Below are positions 27,593-42,185 of a stretch of 64,000 bases of DNA, in pieces. The DNA lies in contig CAADRB010000049.1 of NCBI GenBank assembly GCA_900708905.1, positions 683,546 to 747,545 of the forward strand, given 5' to 3'. The stretch is from Hymenolepis diminuta. Lineage: Eukaryota; Platyhelminthes; Cestoda; Cyclophyllidea; Hymenolepididae. Position 1 is the first letter of the stretch; each line of letters opens with the position of its first letter. The position numbers and the translations under genes were made by a program. The notes under the pieces are model-generated. The model saw nothing but the letters and a program-made list of their open reading frames with translations. It searched no databases and was not told the origin of the DNA.

Positions 27593-29504
27593 ATAGGACG
27601 GTATCAGACTCGTTACCATAACATTTTCCATAATGTTTTATCTAAACGCTGCTAATGCCTTGGTATATAAAAGTCTTCCAAATCATCTTACTTTAAAGCT
27701 CCTTTTTAGGCATCAAGCACCAAGAAGAAATAGAAGTAAAGCATACACAAATTCATGACTAAAACAAATCGATCGAGATGCCAATGTTCGATTTAAATTC
27801 TAGTAAAAGGTGAAACTTCACATATGAGAGAATCATTCTCAACGTTGCTTTTAGATTCAATACAAGTCGCTTCAATGGATTTTCTGAAAAAGTATTAGTA
27901 AATTATATTTTTAGTGAGAGTTAGAAAAGTAAAATCCTTGATTCCTTGAGGTAATCTCTCTCTCCTTTCTCGATGTCCGAATAGCCCAATGTGCGCTGTC
28001 GTCATAAATAAACGAAAGTAATCTTATTTCTAACGTTCAAATAAAATATGCAAGAATAAAATTTCGGAAAGTATTTAAAGTTTATTTACAGAAGAGAAAT
28101 GAATAAGTGGAGCGAGGGCAGGATTTTTCTCATGGAAAGTAGATACCTTAGTTTCAATTCGTGCCAATTTCCTGGAGGCTCTCCTCTTATGAGGTATTTA
28201 AGTTAGGTTCGAATAAAGCACTGATTCAAATCGAAGTATTTATGCTCGAATCCATTTCGGAACAGAAATAACGCAGGCCTGATTTGCACAAACTTAGCAC
28301 GATCATTGTGTGGACTTAGACCATTTTAATGGCAGTTGGGAGATTAGTGAGATCCAGCTAAAAATTTCTGCCTTGAAAAAATTTAATCTCAAATAGTTTT
28401 ACTGAAATTTTATTTCAATAAAATAACTTCGGTAAACAGACACCTAAGCCGGAAATTTGGCACACTGCACTTAGTGAATTATTAATAAAAAGCAAGCTAA
28501 TTTATTCGTGTCCAGTTCATCCGAAACCTCCTCCCAATCCTGGATGTGTATGCTAAATCAGGGATGTACAACATTTTTTCCATGATATATATTTCTTATG
28601 CATATGGAAAGGTCTATTCTGTAAAATAGTGAGGAAGTTATCGGATAGTCTTGCAATAATTATCTAATAACTTAACATGTCTTCTCATCTCGATATATTG
28701 TGGCAAGTTGCAATCATTTGAACAGTAAAACAAACAGGGGCCTGTCAGTCATGCTCGAGTCGCCTTGCCTTAAGAGGAGCTTACCAAGTGGCCAAACACT
28801 GAGAACCGAGATGTTTCAAAATTTGTCTTGATTTGAGGCTTAGCTATTAATAGAACAGGCCCCTTTATTACCTCTAGGTATTTCTCAATATTGAAACCAT
28901 GTCGCTTTGATTTGAAAGTATATTTAATGCTCCATAAAACTATTTTGAAAGAACGTTATTCAAATAGTGGATTCACTAATTACACCTCGGAATTCCGTTT
29001 TAACTTTATTGTTAAGTTATCTTTAGTCCCATCTTCGATGGGATATGACTCCTCCTCCCTCATCACTGCAATGTAGAGGCTTTAACTGCTAGATGTTTAT
29101 CTCTTCTCTTCGAATTAGCTATAAATATCAATTAAATTGCTAAACATTGTCACCACACTCTCACATACGAAACATTTGGAGTTTACATATTTTCAAAAGT
29201 AATTATCACAGTGGGAGTAACTGGAATTGTGCTATTTTAAAATTTAATTCGCTTATGCGCACATTGAATAGATTAAAATTGATACAATTTATTCGACTAT
29301 CACTAATGTTATTCTTAATCAGAGTCAATTCGCTGAACTCAAAGAAAATAAGTAGATTCTTTTAGGCATTTAATGAAAATAACTTCAATATTTTTTGCTG
29401 CGTATCAGACGGTTAAAAATTTAACGTAAAGCTATCCTTAACGCCCTATCCTTAAGGCGATGTATTAAATAGACAATTCGCTGGTTCGATATGGTGAGGC
29501 CTTT

Positions 29505-29560
29505 TCAATATTACTGACTGCAGATTGGTCAAGCCGCTGCCAGATCTATGGTGGTTATAA
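29505..29560 (+). repeat. Dispersed repeat family A, 3' end fragment
   Basis: TATTACTGACTGCAGATTGG then TCAAGCCGCTGCC corresponds to the terminal landmarks of family A (ACTGACTG ... TTGGTC...GCC). It is short, so confidence is low. Confidence 0.25.
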
Positions 29561-32500
29561 CCATTTTATCTATCTGGAATATCAGTCAAAACGCATAAGC
29601 CAGAAGAGCCAATGAATGCTGAATGAGAAGGTACTGGCGTATCGACTGCCACAAACCAAAGATGATCTGACAACCAGTAAACTTCCTTGTTCAATAGGTG
29701 GATAATAAAAATTAAGTGACTTAACACAAAAATCTATAACGTAAGAAATTATCAAATTGCAGCTAAAGATTTGGAGAAATATGTCAGTTATAATATTTCT
29801 CCAAGGCAAGGAAGTATAAGGGCAACAGAGATACCAATGGGTACTTAGACTTCCACTTGTGAAATGTCGTGGACTAGGCTAAAGTACGGCACTTATTAAG
29901 CCTGCAGGTAATAACTCGCGTAGAAGTATTTACGTAGGAACAATGGTAACGGATTAATTCGATTTAAAATAATTAACTAATAGGCATTTAAGTGAAAGGG
30001 TCGGATCAGCAGGTCACTAAAGGTTAGAATGTCGGTAAAAAGTTTAAGTGATGCTGCAAAATATTAGGACAGTAGAATACAGATTTAGGACGCTTCTACT
30101 CTGTTCAAAATGTGTATAGGAAAGTTTGGGAATATAAATTAAAATATTTGAATAAAAGGAAAACTTCAAGGAAGTGGTTATCTTCTGACGATGTAAAAAT
30201 ATGAGAAATAAGAGAGATAAATAGATGCATAAAGCCATTCTGTTACTCACAATCACTTCAAAGTCACCAAAATACAATCATTTACTTAAGCAGCATATAC
30301 AAACTTTTGTGTTTGAAATAACTAAAAGACAAATGAAAAATAATAGATTTGGAGACTAGATCACCCCTTTATTCCCATCTGTTTTACTAATCTTTAATAT
30401 CAAGCTTTGTCCTAACGGCTGAACCGATTTCGCAAGATGTGTCCATAAAATCTCCCCACAGAGAAACGTTTCTGATAGCTTACATTGAATACTTATCAAA
30501 AGGTATTCGACGATTATGGGGAATTCTATACTGTTTGTCGTCAATCCGGACTTTGATTAAGAGATATGTTTTTTGTTTCGCTGTTTACACACGAATACAT
30601 TCAATATGATATATTTCCCACAAAAGACACCATGAAATTTCATCTTTAAGTCTCTCTGTCCCCTATTGCCAAACATATCAACTTGTTTGACTCTATAAAC
30701 AATCCACGACGCGATTAAATAATTCCATAAGCGATATTTCCTACTTCCGTAATTAAATCCAAATTCTAGGTTTTCTTTATACTCAAACTGTTGTATTATT
30801 ATCTAAATGTGAAATATTTTGGCATTGTTCTTTACTAATGGTTGAAGAAGAAAATGGCTGATGTTATGGGGTAAATTAATTATTATATATTAATTTAACT
30901 CATTTTTAAATTATTTTGCTAATCATTAAATGATATATCTAGAAAATTGATGTAGAAAAGAGATAATAATTAGTTAATTTAACTATAAATGCAAATTTTT
31001 GCTCTCAATTTGTTCTTTATCTGCCTCCTTAAAAAAAGAGTTGCATAAATTGCTCCTTGTGCAATCAACAAACATTATTAACACTATATGGCCTTTTTAA
31101 ATATAAAAATAGACAAGTCTGCTAATTGAAGTAAGATGGAGACCTCTGAAAAAGATCAGGGGAAATTTTGACAATGGAAACTTTTTGAACTTCCTGTCTA
31201 AGTAATTTCCCTCTTAAAAACTGTTTGATTTTAGCAAGTAATTTAGGGAAAATTCTCATAGGGGTGGCGAATAGAATTCTTTGGAGGACTAATTTAGAAT
31301 AGTTAAGACTAAACTTATGTGAGCTCCTCTCTTCTAACCTCTGTGTATTATCTACAAATACAAAATATAAGAATATTAAGTCATCACGTCAGAAATGACA
31401 TAGGTATAAAAGATTGTATCTAAAATAATCTTCGCTTTAAGCTGAAGAAACTGCAAAATTAGCAATCTCCAAATTCATTTTCAAGATTATTTCCGAATAC
31501 TGATATCATCATTGACAGAAAATTCCCAATGACGTGATATTAAGTGATTTCGTTGTCAGAAACTTCAATCGCATCATTGTACCCGATAGGGAATTCCATC
31601 TATTTATAGATAATCTTTGGTTTTTTTGTAATTGGTCCGCCAATACCATCTCATCTCACTTTCAACTGATTTAAGGCGTTGATATCGAATATCAATAATA
31701 TCAAATTACTTTTCATAGTCAAAAAGTAGCCGTTTACACTATTAAACAATCATTTTGTTTATCTATCCATCACTGAAGGATAGTTCGTGAAAGAAATAAT
31801 TTCAAAAACTGCAAATTTATGCAATTTGTCCTAGAAGACGAGAATAGAGCCTTTGAAACGAAATCCAAACTGAACTTATATCTTTGACTGTCTCGAACCA
31901 AGAAGATCCTAAGTGTAAAGTTATAAGAATCGATAAGGAATAATCAAATTTTAACTCTTCTCTCCATCAAATTAATGAAATATTGACAGCTACTCCTCTT
32001 ATAGACCGATTCATTTCTTTAAAACGAACTTTTGTCCACCTTTTTAGGTGAACTTATTAATAATGGCTAATACTACACGCGATCTATCATTTTAAATTCG
32101 TATTATTTAATTTTAATATTGATTATCAGTGATAATTCAAATATAAATTGGATCAAAATTTTTAAGAATCTGATAGGTTGGCTGGGGTTGAGACCGTTAG
32201 CTTGTCTTTAAACTAAGTCACTCACTATTATAGTACTCCCTTGTACTGTAGTAAAAAGTTGGAATTGAAAGTCAAACCTGTTTTAGGTCGCCTCTTTGAA
32301 TTACCAGAATCAAGGTTCGATCTCTTCTTATTCCGTTCGAAACTCGCCTCCTCCATCTCAGAAAGACTTCATAGGACTGATTTTCTTTTTGATATGTCAT
32401 TTTTAATAAAAGGAATTTCGTTGTATATCAGGGCTTGATGATGAGGATTGAAGTCATTTCGTTTGAAATAGCAATTGATTATAAATGCTTACTCATTTAT

Positions 32501-35048
32501 CTGCTTTTTGAGAAAAGTTGTAGATAAATTACTCTGCTCAATAAAAAACATCAGAAATTAGCCAGTATATAAACGGTGCATTAAAATAAATTAAGCTGAC
32601 ATAAAGCAGATGTTATCAAGGTTGTTTAATTGCTCGCAATAGAGCATATTCTAATTAAGGTGATGCTCAAACTGAAATTTCACTTCTCGTTTAATTAAAT
32701 TACCTGCATTTCAACACAGAAATTCTGCATTCATGTCTAGAAATGCTGCCAAGCTTTGGGAGATTAATATGATCCAATTTTCTACCACCAAATCTTACAC
32801 AAAAGATATTCACGAGTGAATTAACCCCTAATTGAGTGAGAGCATCAAAAGTACTCCTTAGTAATAATATTCTAGTAGTTGGGAGGCATAGTAGCGATCA
32901 CAGAGATGTGGAATATAAAACGCAGAGAGATGAAATAGGGGATTTGTAAAAAGATACAAGTCGAAACTGAATTTTAAATCGGTTGCGCAATTGTAATAGA
33001 TCACAAGATTAACGTCCACCGATGACGTGGACGACGAACCGCTCTGATTAAGTCAGAAATTTTGTCAACGCTTCCTTGAATGAACTTGCAAGGTTTTTTA
33101 ATCACTCGATCACCTTGAAACCATATTAGGTTAATAAATAGGCTTAAATTTGCATTTATCAAGAGATAAAATAAATATCCTTTTCCATATTGAAATTACT
33201 ACTCTTTCTGAAAAATTCTAACGTTCTGTTTCACTGGTAAATAGTTTTACTGGGCAAGAAGTTTTTTCTTTCAAAATCTAAAGGAATTTATTCGTATACT
33301 CTATTCATTTTATAAAAAATAAGACATTTCTGATAAACACAATTTTGGCATAAAATATAAGTATCCGAGATTTGCAGTCTCCGTAATTTTTTATCAAGTT
33401 AAAATTATATGAATAAATTGGATTTATCTGCTTTTATTTTGAAAATATCACCTAGCTTCGTTTGAACATGATTAATATAACTGAATTCAATGAATTTTAG
33501 CAAAAAACGAACAATCAATTTTCATATTTAATTTTTTAAAGGAATAATTTCATCTGAGAGGAAATAAAGTAATATATCTCCATCTTAAGCGGAAGGAGAT
33601 GACATGGGCAAACGGAAATCGCCTACATTAAATATCTCTCATTTTTTAATCATCACAGTAGCGAAACAAGCTCCTGACAGATAGAATTGAATGTTTTACT
33701 TATATGAAATATGATTCTGATCGAGAATGATTTATGTGTGAACTGAAAGCCACATTATAGATCGATAGCGACTGCGGATAAGGCAATTTATCATTCATAC
33801 TGAATGAAACGAGATGTTATAATTAACATGAATCCAAATATGGTCGGCATAGTTCTTAAATTTTACAGAGGATTGTAATACTTTTGAAACTGAAATTGAC
33901 TGCACTTACTGTAGTAACTCAATCTGGATATTTGAAAACCGATGAATTTATTTATTAGAATGAAATTTTGAAAGTTCATAAATGCTAGAAATGGCGCATA
34001 ATTGTATAATTGGTTTGTTACGATGAAAATGTGTTAACAGCTAGACAGCTGGTTCGAATATTGCCAGTTTATCTGGACAGAATTCACATGCTTCGTCTCA
34101 CATGCACTCGTTTTTCCGATTATTGACTATCCAGTCTGCGTACTGACCAGGTTGAGAATCATTCTCCAAGTGTCCCAAACTAGATTAGCAGTCAGCACCA
34201 TGTTGAAGCACCACTTTTGGGTCTTAACGAAGGTAGCGCTCGTATCGTCCCGGTGGGCACAAATTGGCTTTACAGCGGCAGTCTATTCATGTTAACGACA
34301 TTGTATTAATACGTTGAAGTGTGAATCATTGAAAATTTAAATTTCTGCTTGGATTTCATGGGCCAAAAATTTAAACGTTGAACTGATCCGGACTGAATGT
34401 AAATCTGCAGAACAAATTACAAAATAGAAATAATAAAAGAATAAAAGTCTATTTAATTCTAGATGTAATTAAGTAATAGTTATCAATTTATAACTCAATG
34501 GTCCAGACCTATACCGTTTTTATAATGCGCTGTAAGGCAAATCATCAAAGATATAACCCGTCTTGAACAATGTTTGCGATTATCATTTGAAGCTATTTCA
34601 GTCGCAACTTGGTCGTCCCCGATTTATTAGTCATTCACTTCTATCATCGACCGCCCATTTTCATCACGATGGAATTAAAATAAGCCAACTAAACAGTGTT
34701 TTATTTAATAAAGTTTTTAGGCTTACCAGATTCCTAACATTTTACTGAATGGGGATTGTCCCCTGAGTCGTCTTCTAATGTTCCGAAATTCAGTTGTCAC
34801 ATTTTGACTCTAGGGCCAAGGAACGATTACTCATTCACGCAATATGGAGTTAATTTAACAGTTCATTGACTGGTCTTGACATCTCACTTAACTGGTCACT
34901 TCTAAAAGTTTAAAATATTTGCATAATACCAATAAATATTTTCTTAATGCCAGAATTCAAAATTTATTTATTACCCAAAAAAGCATTAATTTTTCTTCGT
35001 GAGAAGTATCTGAAAGCAAGAGGAAATAAAAAACCAATATAATATGTG

Positions 35049-35250
35049 AGAAGAGTAGGGGATCGAGTAGAAGCAGAGGCTAATGTATTACAATTTCCAC
35101 TTTTAGATTCAGATAGAATGGTTTTATTCATTGGGAATACTACTTCTTGTGCTAATGGTCGGAAGTTCAAATTTTAGGATTTGTCTCCTGTTTCTTATAT
35201 GACTTCATGTTCGCAGAGTCCAGGGCTCATTTCCGAGCTGATTATATTAA
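35049..35250 (+). repeat. Dispersed repeat family A, copy
   Basis: AGGGGATCGAGTAGAAGCAG and AGGCTAATGTATTACA match the 5' part of the 42.2 kb copy. ACTACTTCTTGTGCTAATGG then TCGGAAGTTCAAATTTTAGG match its middle. The order and rough spacing are kept. An apparent 68-codon minus-strand frame (34964-35170) overlaps it and is taken as chance. Confidence 0.45.
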
Positions 35251-35940
35251 AATGTTGTCAGTCACCCCAAGTTTTTTTCCTAATTGCCAAAATACTAGCA
35301 TGATGATAATAGTTTAAAAGCATGATTATTAATATAGTCTTTGGCAACGCAAAAATATTTCAAGTAGGACATTGAATGAGATCATTTAGATATAAAACAG
35401 GTAAGGGAATCGGAGCATCGGAAGTCCTGCTAAAGTAATCAGATGTCCGTGTTCCCATAAAGATAAAAATTCCCGTATTCATGATTGGAATTATTTCTTC
35501 GATATTCGCAGCTTGTTGACCGGCTAATTTAGTTCTGTGGTCAGTCATGCCCACTCGATTTATTCTTATCGTAAAGGTCAGGTAGATAAACCTAGCAAAC
35601 GATTTTTCAACTCACCATAATCTACCTTCCTGTATGATTCAAAGAGATTAGAAGTCCATAAGATGTATAAAGTCACATTTTTCACACCCTCTCCTTGCCG
35701 AACACCAGAGTATAGTATCTTACCTATCAGTTATTCTGAAAATGGGACATGTGAACACCTTTGACAAAACGTGTCATATATGTGAAACAAGATTGCACGC
35801 ACGTAAATACCACAGCTTCATCAAGTTCTCATAGGGACGACCTAGAAGTGGAGCACTAAAGATTTACGCACGCACACTGATCAGACAAGAGTACTTTTTT
35901 CAACCTCCTCCTCCTCCAGTTGGTTTTTAATAAAATGCAT

Positions 35941-35962
35941 TAGTCATTATCATCATCATCAT
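35941..35962 (+). repeat. (ATC)n short tandem repeat
   Basis: CATTATCATCATCATCATAA. Confidence 0.85.
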
Positions 35963-38900
35963 AAAAATATTGAGTTTTTTTGTTGCACTGGGCGGTCTTC
36001 CAAAATCAACTTGATTAATTTCCCAAATCATTTCCCTTATTGATACTAAAAGTCAGCTCAGTCCTACGAATTTAACTTTGTTTAATATACAAAAATCACC
36101 TTAAGTTTGAGAGAAATTAATTGTAAAAAATTGTTTGGTCAAAGTTCACGGGTGGTTGTGGTTGACTTACATTATTTAACCCAGTTAAATGAGGATATTA
36201 GCTGTATTAATTGTGCGTTACAACCAACAATATAGCCAAGCGAATTTACAATTTTTTATCATGGGACTGCAACCGAAAGTAGATAGTAATAAAGTTCAAT
36301 AAGGAGTTAAAGGAAGGAAATAGAAAAATTGTTTTTAATAAAGTTGGAATATCAGTGACGTCCTGCCTCTTTCGACTTTTGGATTCATGTCGTAAAACCC
36401 TTCCATTTTCACGTTCTAAACTTCGAAGTTCTTGATTCGTCCCCTAGACTACTGAGTAAGTTTTCGTCTATGATGTTCAACGCTTACTGGCAGGTTGACT
36501 AACTTTGTTGATCTGTCCTACCACCTATTTTAATTTTTCCCAGTCGCCGGAACGCAGGAGATTTTAGTTAATCTTAATCAGGTTAAGTGAAGAAGAACTT
36601 CAGTCATTCATGTTTTGGAATCAAAAGTATAAGTTTATGTTTTTATTACAAATATTAGACAGATTGTTACTTAGCTATCAGTTTTATATGTTACAGAATA
36701 GGAGAAGAGTTCTGAATGAAAAATCTCTTGCCTGATCTAGAACTGAGATGGAACCTTGGAACTTTATTTTTATACAAAGCGCTTATGCATGCGGATTTTA
36801 CTTAAAGTACCTGCAATTTTGTACCCTAAAAACTCAAAGTACTTTATTTCACTTTAATATCAGACATTTATGCGCCTATAAAATGACTATATTCATCATC
36901 TATAGGGAAGAATTTCTTTTGTTTGTCAATTTATGATCAAGTGGGATTGTGTCTTTGTATTGCATTCTCCATGAAAAAGTTAAAAGTTCACAACAATATC
37001 CACGCTTCATTGCTAACTGTTATGCTTTTATCTGAAAGCTGTTTGTACTAAGTTCAACAGTACCTGTCTTATCCTACTTTAGTTTACCAACCTTGATAAA
37101 AATAAAGTTCCAAAAATATTATTTGCTTTCCAAGTGATTCAAATAAAAGTAGCTTTCAGTTAAGGATTTATATACTTTTGATATTGCTTACCTATTAAGG
37201 CAAAGGATATATACTTGAGACACTGGCGGATTGCTTACTGCAAATTCAAAGACGATTGCAGTGAAAAATTTATGGTTGTTTGATCACTTAAAATCACGTT
37301 AGTCTAAGTTTTTTTTTCGATTTGAAGAAATCAGTGATACACTGAGGTACCCTTGATGAAACTGAAACTTGCGAATGCAGGCAAACGGGTGATTCTGGAG
37401 CTCAGGTGAAGCCGAGTTCCTCGGGTTCCATAGATATTAATTTTATTATCCCTTTTCCTCATATTTCAATATCTTTCCTATCCTCTTGCATGTACTTTTT
37501 CACCCATGATTAAATTTGTGAACTTGTTCTGTCTGACGCAATCACAAATACCGATTGAAAGGAAAGATAAATAAATTTTGTTTATTTGCCTCTCATAGAG
37601 TTATTCCGCTTTGGTAGCTGAAAATCAGAACGTTTGCTCTTTTTCATTCTTCATTGTCCAATTATGTGCTGATTGACACTTTGCCTGTCGACACCTGTCA
37701 AGATTCTTATTTTTGATTCATCTAATTATCTTATTCGTTTAACCGATGCATATTCCCAAGGACGATTCTCTATTCATTTTACTACAGTGCAATCACTTAG
37801 CAATCAGACAATAGATAAAGTACTCATGAGAAATGATAATAATGATCAGTTCATTTGTGAACATTTCCTATGTGTGCGTACAATTCACAATTTCAAAAAA
37901 AAACGCCCTTTCCGCAAACCAATTAGCGAAGTTATTTTGTTATCTCTGACGGAATCATTTACACCTTGTTCTTGTCAGGTTAACACCTACAAAGACCTGT
38001 TGTTCCTGTTCGCATAAATGCAAAAGTCACCAATGCCAATATATCACTAGTATGCAGGTGTTGTAGGCATATTTATCATACTGTGGACATTTGTTTCTGC
38101 CTCCTTGTTTAAATTATCAGAACATTTTCACGCGTGCTTCGCAGACGGTGATTTATTAACTTTGTTTTAAACTAAATACGAATGGAATTATGAAGAGAAA
38201 TATTTTTTACAGTTAATTTAAGACGGTGATTTTCCCTATGTTTTATTTTATCAACGTGGTAGAGAAAAAATAGAAACAGTAATAATATATCTACACAAAT
38301 AAACTATGAGTGCGTAGTGAACCGATTTGCCACTTATTTTTAGATCTTTATTGCCGACTCGTGATTGTATGCAGATTTTACCCATTTTCTGCCTTCTTTT
38401 TGTGTAGGACTCATTCTCTAGCTCTTGAGCTGCCCATTGATTTTACCTCGCTATCAAACGGTATCTGATCCTTAGATTACATTTTGGCTTATTGATATCT
38501 TTTCACTCGATGAAAGAAGATATTCTGCTACTACCTCTATTTCCATCCCAGTTTGTCACAATGGAGCTCGTACAGTTAGAGACGTCAATAGTTTGATCAA
38601 CTTTACAGAGTAAAATTCAATTAAAATTGTGCCATCTGCGAACCGATATCCCAACGAGAAGAGGAAAACAACAAGTTCTCTTTGGAATAGTGAAAATTTT
38701 AATTCTAGTTCAATTCGGATTACATATAGTATGTTGTAATTTATATTGGTTCACTTTAAAAATTTAAGAGTTAATTGTTATTTCAATAATAACGGGAAGA
38801 GAATGAAAAATATAATAATAATTTCGTCAAGGGAAAATATTTAATAATATTCATAATTATATTTCCACCTTGACAGAAAATCAAAAAACTTTCAACGTTG

Positions 38901-39310
38901 CTAAAACTTGCAAATCCTGCAAAGGCTGATTTCCAGTTATGAATAATCACAACTCAGGGTTTTGTCACTCCCTATACGTTCTCCAATAAAATGCCGCAAG
39001 TATTACTAAACTGTGCGAAACGATATCCTATATCACAGTTATATAATGAGTTCAAGATTAAACTCAATCACTTCTGCAGAATTTTACGAAAAACGATGTC
39101 ATTTTCCCATCGAGAGCCTGAGAAAAGTGAATAACTTGAAAGAGCTATATATTTCAAAATCTTTATTTAGCTACAATAACACTGACCAGGAAGTACAATT
39201 AAAACAAATATGAGATACCACAGGGAGAAAGGGGATGAATATCCGTTCTTTGCATTCTAATATCGCAGCAACTCCTTCTTAATCCGCAGCTCATTTCATT
39301 AAAAAGCGCT

Positions 39311-39997
39311 ATGGTAGGTCTGTGCTTTTACTCAGAAATTCTCTCATATTTACCTGTGGCAGGTTTCGTTTTCGTTTGGGAACTGGATAATTTTGAGCTC
39401 ATCGATTCAGTGGAGGTACATGAGGTTGACATTTCGGTCTGTAACGTAACACTCCTTGGAGATCGTCTTCTCCTGGAGTGCAGCCTAGCATCGCAACGAT
39501 CCGTAGGGTCAAATAACATCACCATTAGATACTATAGGGAAACGATGGTGCCTTGTTGAACTGTTTGTGAAAGATTCTCGACAGAAGCCTTCTTTGTGGC
39601 TATTTTTGTTGGGGTTCTGGAAATGGCGTCTTGGTAAGAGGCAGTCGCGAGAATAGTGATTTTCCACATAAACGGCATTTTAAGAGTGACTGCTTCTGAT
39701 ATTTCTTGGATGATTATCGGACGGGAAGTGGCCCTCTCGGTCGGTAGATGAAAGTTCATTTTCAGTTCCTTTTAGATTGAAAACTCGCGGTTCATGGACC
39801 TGCAACAGATTCGAGTCCGCTACGAAATTTCTTGACATCAGATTCCTTGTTCAGGAAGGATGGAAGCCTGATCGAATCTCGGCAAAGAAAGAGATCGGAG
39901 ACCAAGAATGAAATTGAGGCATCTGAACCGGTCTTCTTCGAGAGAACCAAATCAGAAACTAGTTAACGATACCCACATCCTCATCCTCACACACGAC
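39311..39997. other. GC-richer block with long open frames on both strands; decayed or unrecognised coding sequence
   Basis: The block is visibly less AT-rich than its surroundings. On the plus strand one frame runs from 39311 to 39556 (VCNVTLLGDRLLLECSLASQ then NNITIRYYRE, vaguely like an immunoglobulin B-C strand pair) and continues past scattered stops with protein-like sequence to about 39830. Another plus frame is open from 39781 to a TAA near 39965. On the minus strand the frames 39759-39535 and 39531-39328 are in the same register, separated by one TAG. No family is identified with confidence. An old pseudogene or an exon cluster would both explain it. Confidence 0.35.
39354..39531 (-). 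CDS. Candidate exon of unknown gene (possible next DDR juxtamembrane exon)
   Basis: An acceptor cgtttccctatag precedes 39531, and a cacag|gtaaat donor lies at 39354. The segment is open in the frame TAT CTA ATG GTG ATG..., is 178 bases long, and goes from phase 0 to phase 1, which is compatible with splicing from the DDR exon at 46217. The peptide is Ser/Thr-rich with a basic patch: DPTDRCDARLHSRRRRSPR, then TEMSTSCTSTESMSSKLSSS. It has no kinase motif. The opposite strand is also open here (39311-39559), so strand assignment is uncertain. Confidence 0.25.
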
Positions 39998-42185
39998 CAC
40001 TTTGAAGAACTTATAGCATTTGTTAAAGAGAAAATTGTTGTCAATAACACCCGACCCTAACTTACTAATCGTTTTTTCATAAGTTAGGTTGGTAGGATCC
40101 ATCCGCTGAAGATAGGCCGTGGTCGATTTACATTATGCGCCATTTGCAACCGTAACGTAAATAAATTTCTTCGAAAAAGGGGAAATAAAAGAAGCAGAAA
40201 TAGAGGATGAAAAATAGAGAATCTTACCTATAAAGATTAATTTATTATTTTCTTATATGTGGCACCCAGTGGTTTGTGGGTTGAAGTGGATGGGTTCCCC
40301 TATCTGCCTAACTGATCGATATATAAATACTGGTATGCATAACTCAAGCAGGTATTGGAGTAGTTACTGGTTTGCCCATAACGTGTGGCTTGTTTTAAAC
40401 TCTCGTTAGGCGTATACGACTCATTATTCTGACAAATTATTTACCTTCCTCTACGGTTAAATAATTTACTGCCGCTACAAATTTTAAAAGCTATCTTAAG
40501 TATAGAGGAGAATCTATAACCTGGATGTCATGAAAACTGCATAATTAAGCGTGATATTAACTAAACTCCTTGTGGAACTATGCTAATGTTGAATGGAAAG
40601 AGAGAAACATAACTAAAATGCTAATCAGCAAGGCCAAATACCATACAATATTGCATCATGGGAAAGCATATGAGCATAAAGAACACTATAAATGGTCTGT
40701 TAAAGGTTTAGGTTAGGGACTCGAGTTGAACCTGAGAATAAAGTTAGGGGAATTGATTAAAAAACCAAATTTTTTTCTCTTTACCTCATTTAAATCTCTA
40801 TTACACTGAAGTTGTGCATCTATATGAAAAATTTTCTAGATTTCCAGGTAAGAAAAAGGGAAGAGTTATTGATATCAGAGAAGCATTGCACTTCTACGTG
40901 GAGCAGCCAGTTACTCGCAAAAAATAGCTGAGGATTCATCAGTGTCTGCATTTCGCTTTGCTATGAACTGTTTAAGGCTTACCAATCAATGTTTGACCTT
41001 AAATATACCCTATGTGGATACTGATTCCTATTATCTGAAACATAATTGGAACAGTTATCTCTGAAAATAAAAGGATTCATTTGATTTTTGGTTTAGTTCA
41101 TAATAGAGACCCCATATACACGATGGGTAGCATGAATCTAAGTTGGTAGCCGTGTCTGAACTGGATTTATGTGTGGCAAATTAAGACAGACGGATCGATA
41201 TCAAGCCACGTTTTAGTGCAACTGCGTATGAGTCACCCATTCAGGTGGCCCAACCGGTAACAATCTCTTTCTCCGACTCAATACGGCTTATCAGTACATA
41301 AACTGTTTTGGTCAGTTTCACTTACATACTACTTAATTTGGCAACAAATTTTCCAAAAGCAGTGCAATTTATTCCCGTGGGACTGTTTCTGCACTGCAAT
41401 TGTATTTCAACAAAAAAAACCCCCGCTAACATAATATTGCACCTTCTTTTTACTGTCGCTTAAGAAAAAAGCACCACCTATTTCCATTTCTCAAGAGTAA
41501 AATTTAAACAAGAACCAGCGTGTGCATGCTATAGCAACACAATACTACTTTGTTAGTGTGAAGTGGAAAAAATAACTCCCAGGACAATAAAAAAGATCTA
41601 ACTGTCAGGGCAAATTTGGTGAAAGGTGAAAATTTTCTTTAAACACAATTTTAATGATTCAGTAAGTTAAATGTATGGCACATGTTTTCTTTGCGAATAG
41701 GTGTAATGTATATGTATACATCAACAAGAAATTTGGGAGAGAAAAGCATTGGCGTTCTCAGTACGTCTGTTTTGAGGTAATGTACAGGCGGAAGTAAGGT
41801 ATTTCAAAGTGGATATGCCTTTTGAGAAGGAAGAGGGATGTAAGAGGGCAAGGGACTGAAATATATCACAAGATCTTCGTTTATTGTGGAAATTCGCGAT
41901 CAAAATCAGTTCGGGATGCCTCCTGGTGGATTCTGATTAAAAAAGAAATAAAGTTTAGAACCAATAGTTAACGAATTTATGATATTAACATTTTGAATAA
42001 CCATTTTAACACCGAATATTCTGACACAAGTCTCTCCCAAGCAAATTACATTCCATAGTAAATATAAGAAAACAATGCATCTTAACGTTATTATATTAAT
42101 TGTATTATTATACCCCACAACAAGGTAAAAAATTACAATTGTTAACTGTAGGAAAATGACTGAGACCAGTTAGTAAGTCAAAAAC

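Larger units (their letters stand above)
23225..39310. other. Unassigned AT-rich DNA
   Basis: No gene is supported. It contains repeat fragments (24.9, 29.5, 35.1 kb) and a 52-codon plus frame at 26280 (MNSDLHLFLKRFDQPIDYVP...) that overlaps a reversed repeat-like sequence. The longest frame, 114 codons at 37673-38017, starts at a non-ATG codon and resembles nothing I know. Confidence 0.6.

Noticed and set aside
29460..29500. GGTTCGATATGG, a tRNA B-box-like string.
   Set aside because: There is no A-box at the right distance and no tRNA fold; it may be part of a repeat fragment.
37673..38017. Longest plus-strand frame outside the receptor (114 codons).
   Set aside because: It begins at a non-ATG codon, is AT-rich in all codon positions, and has no recognisable domain or splice context.
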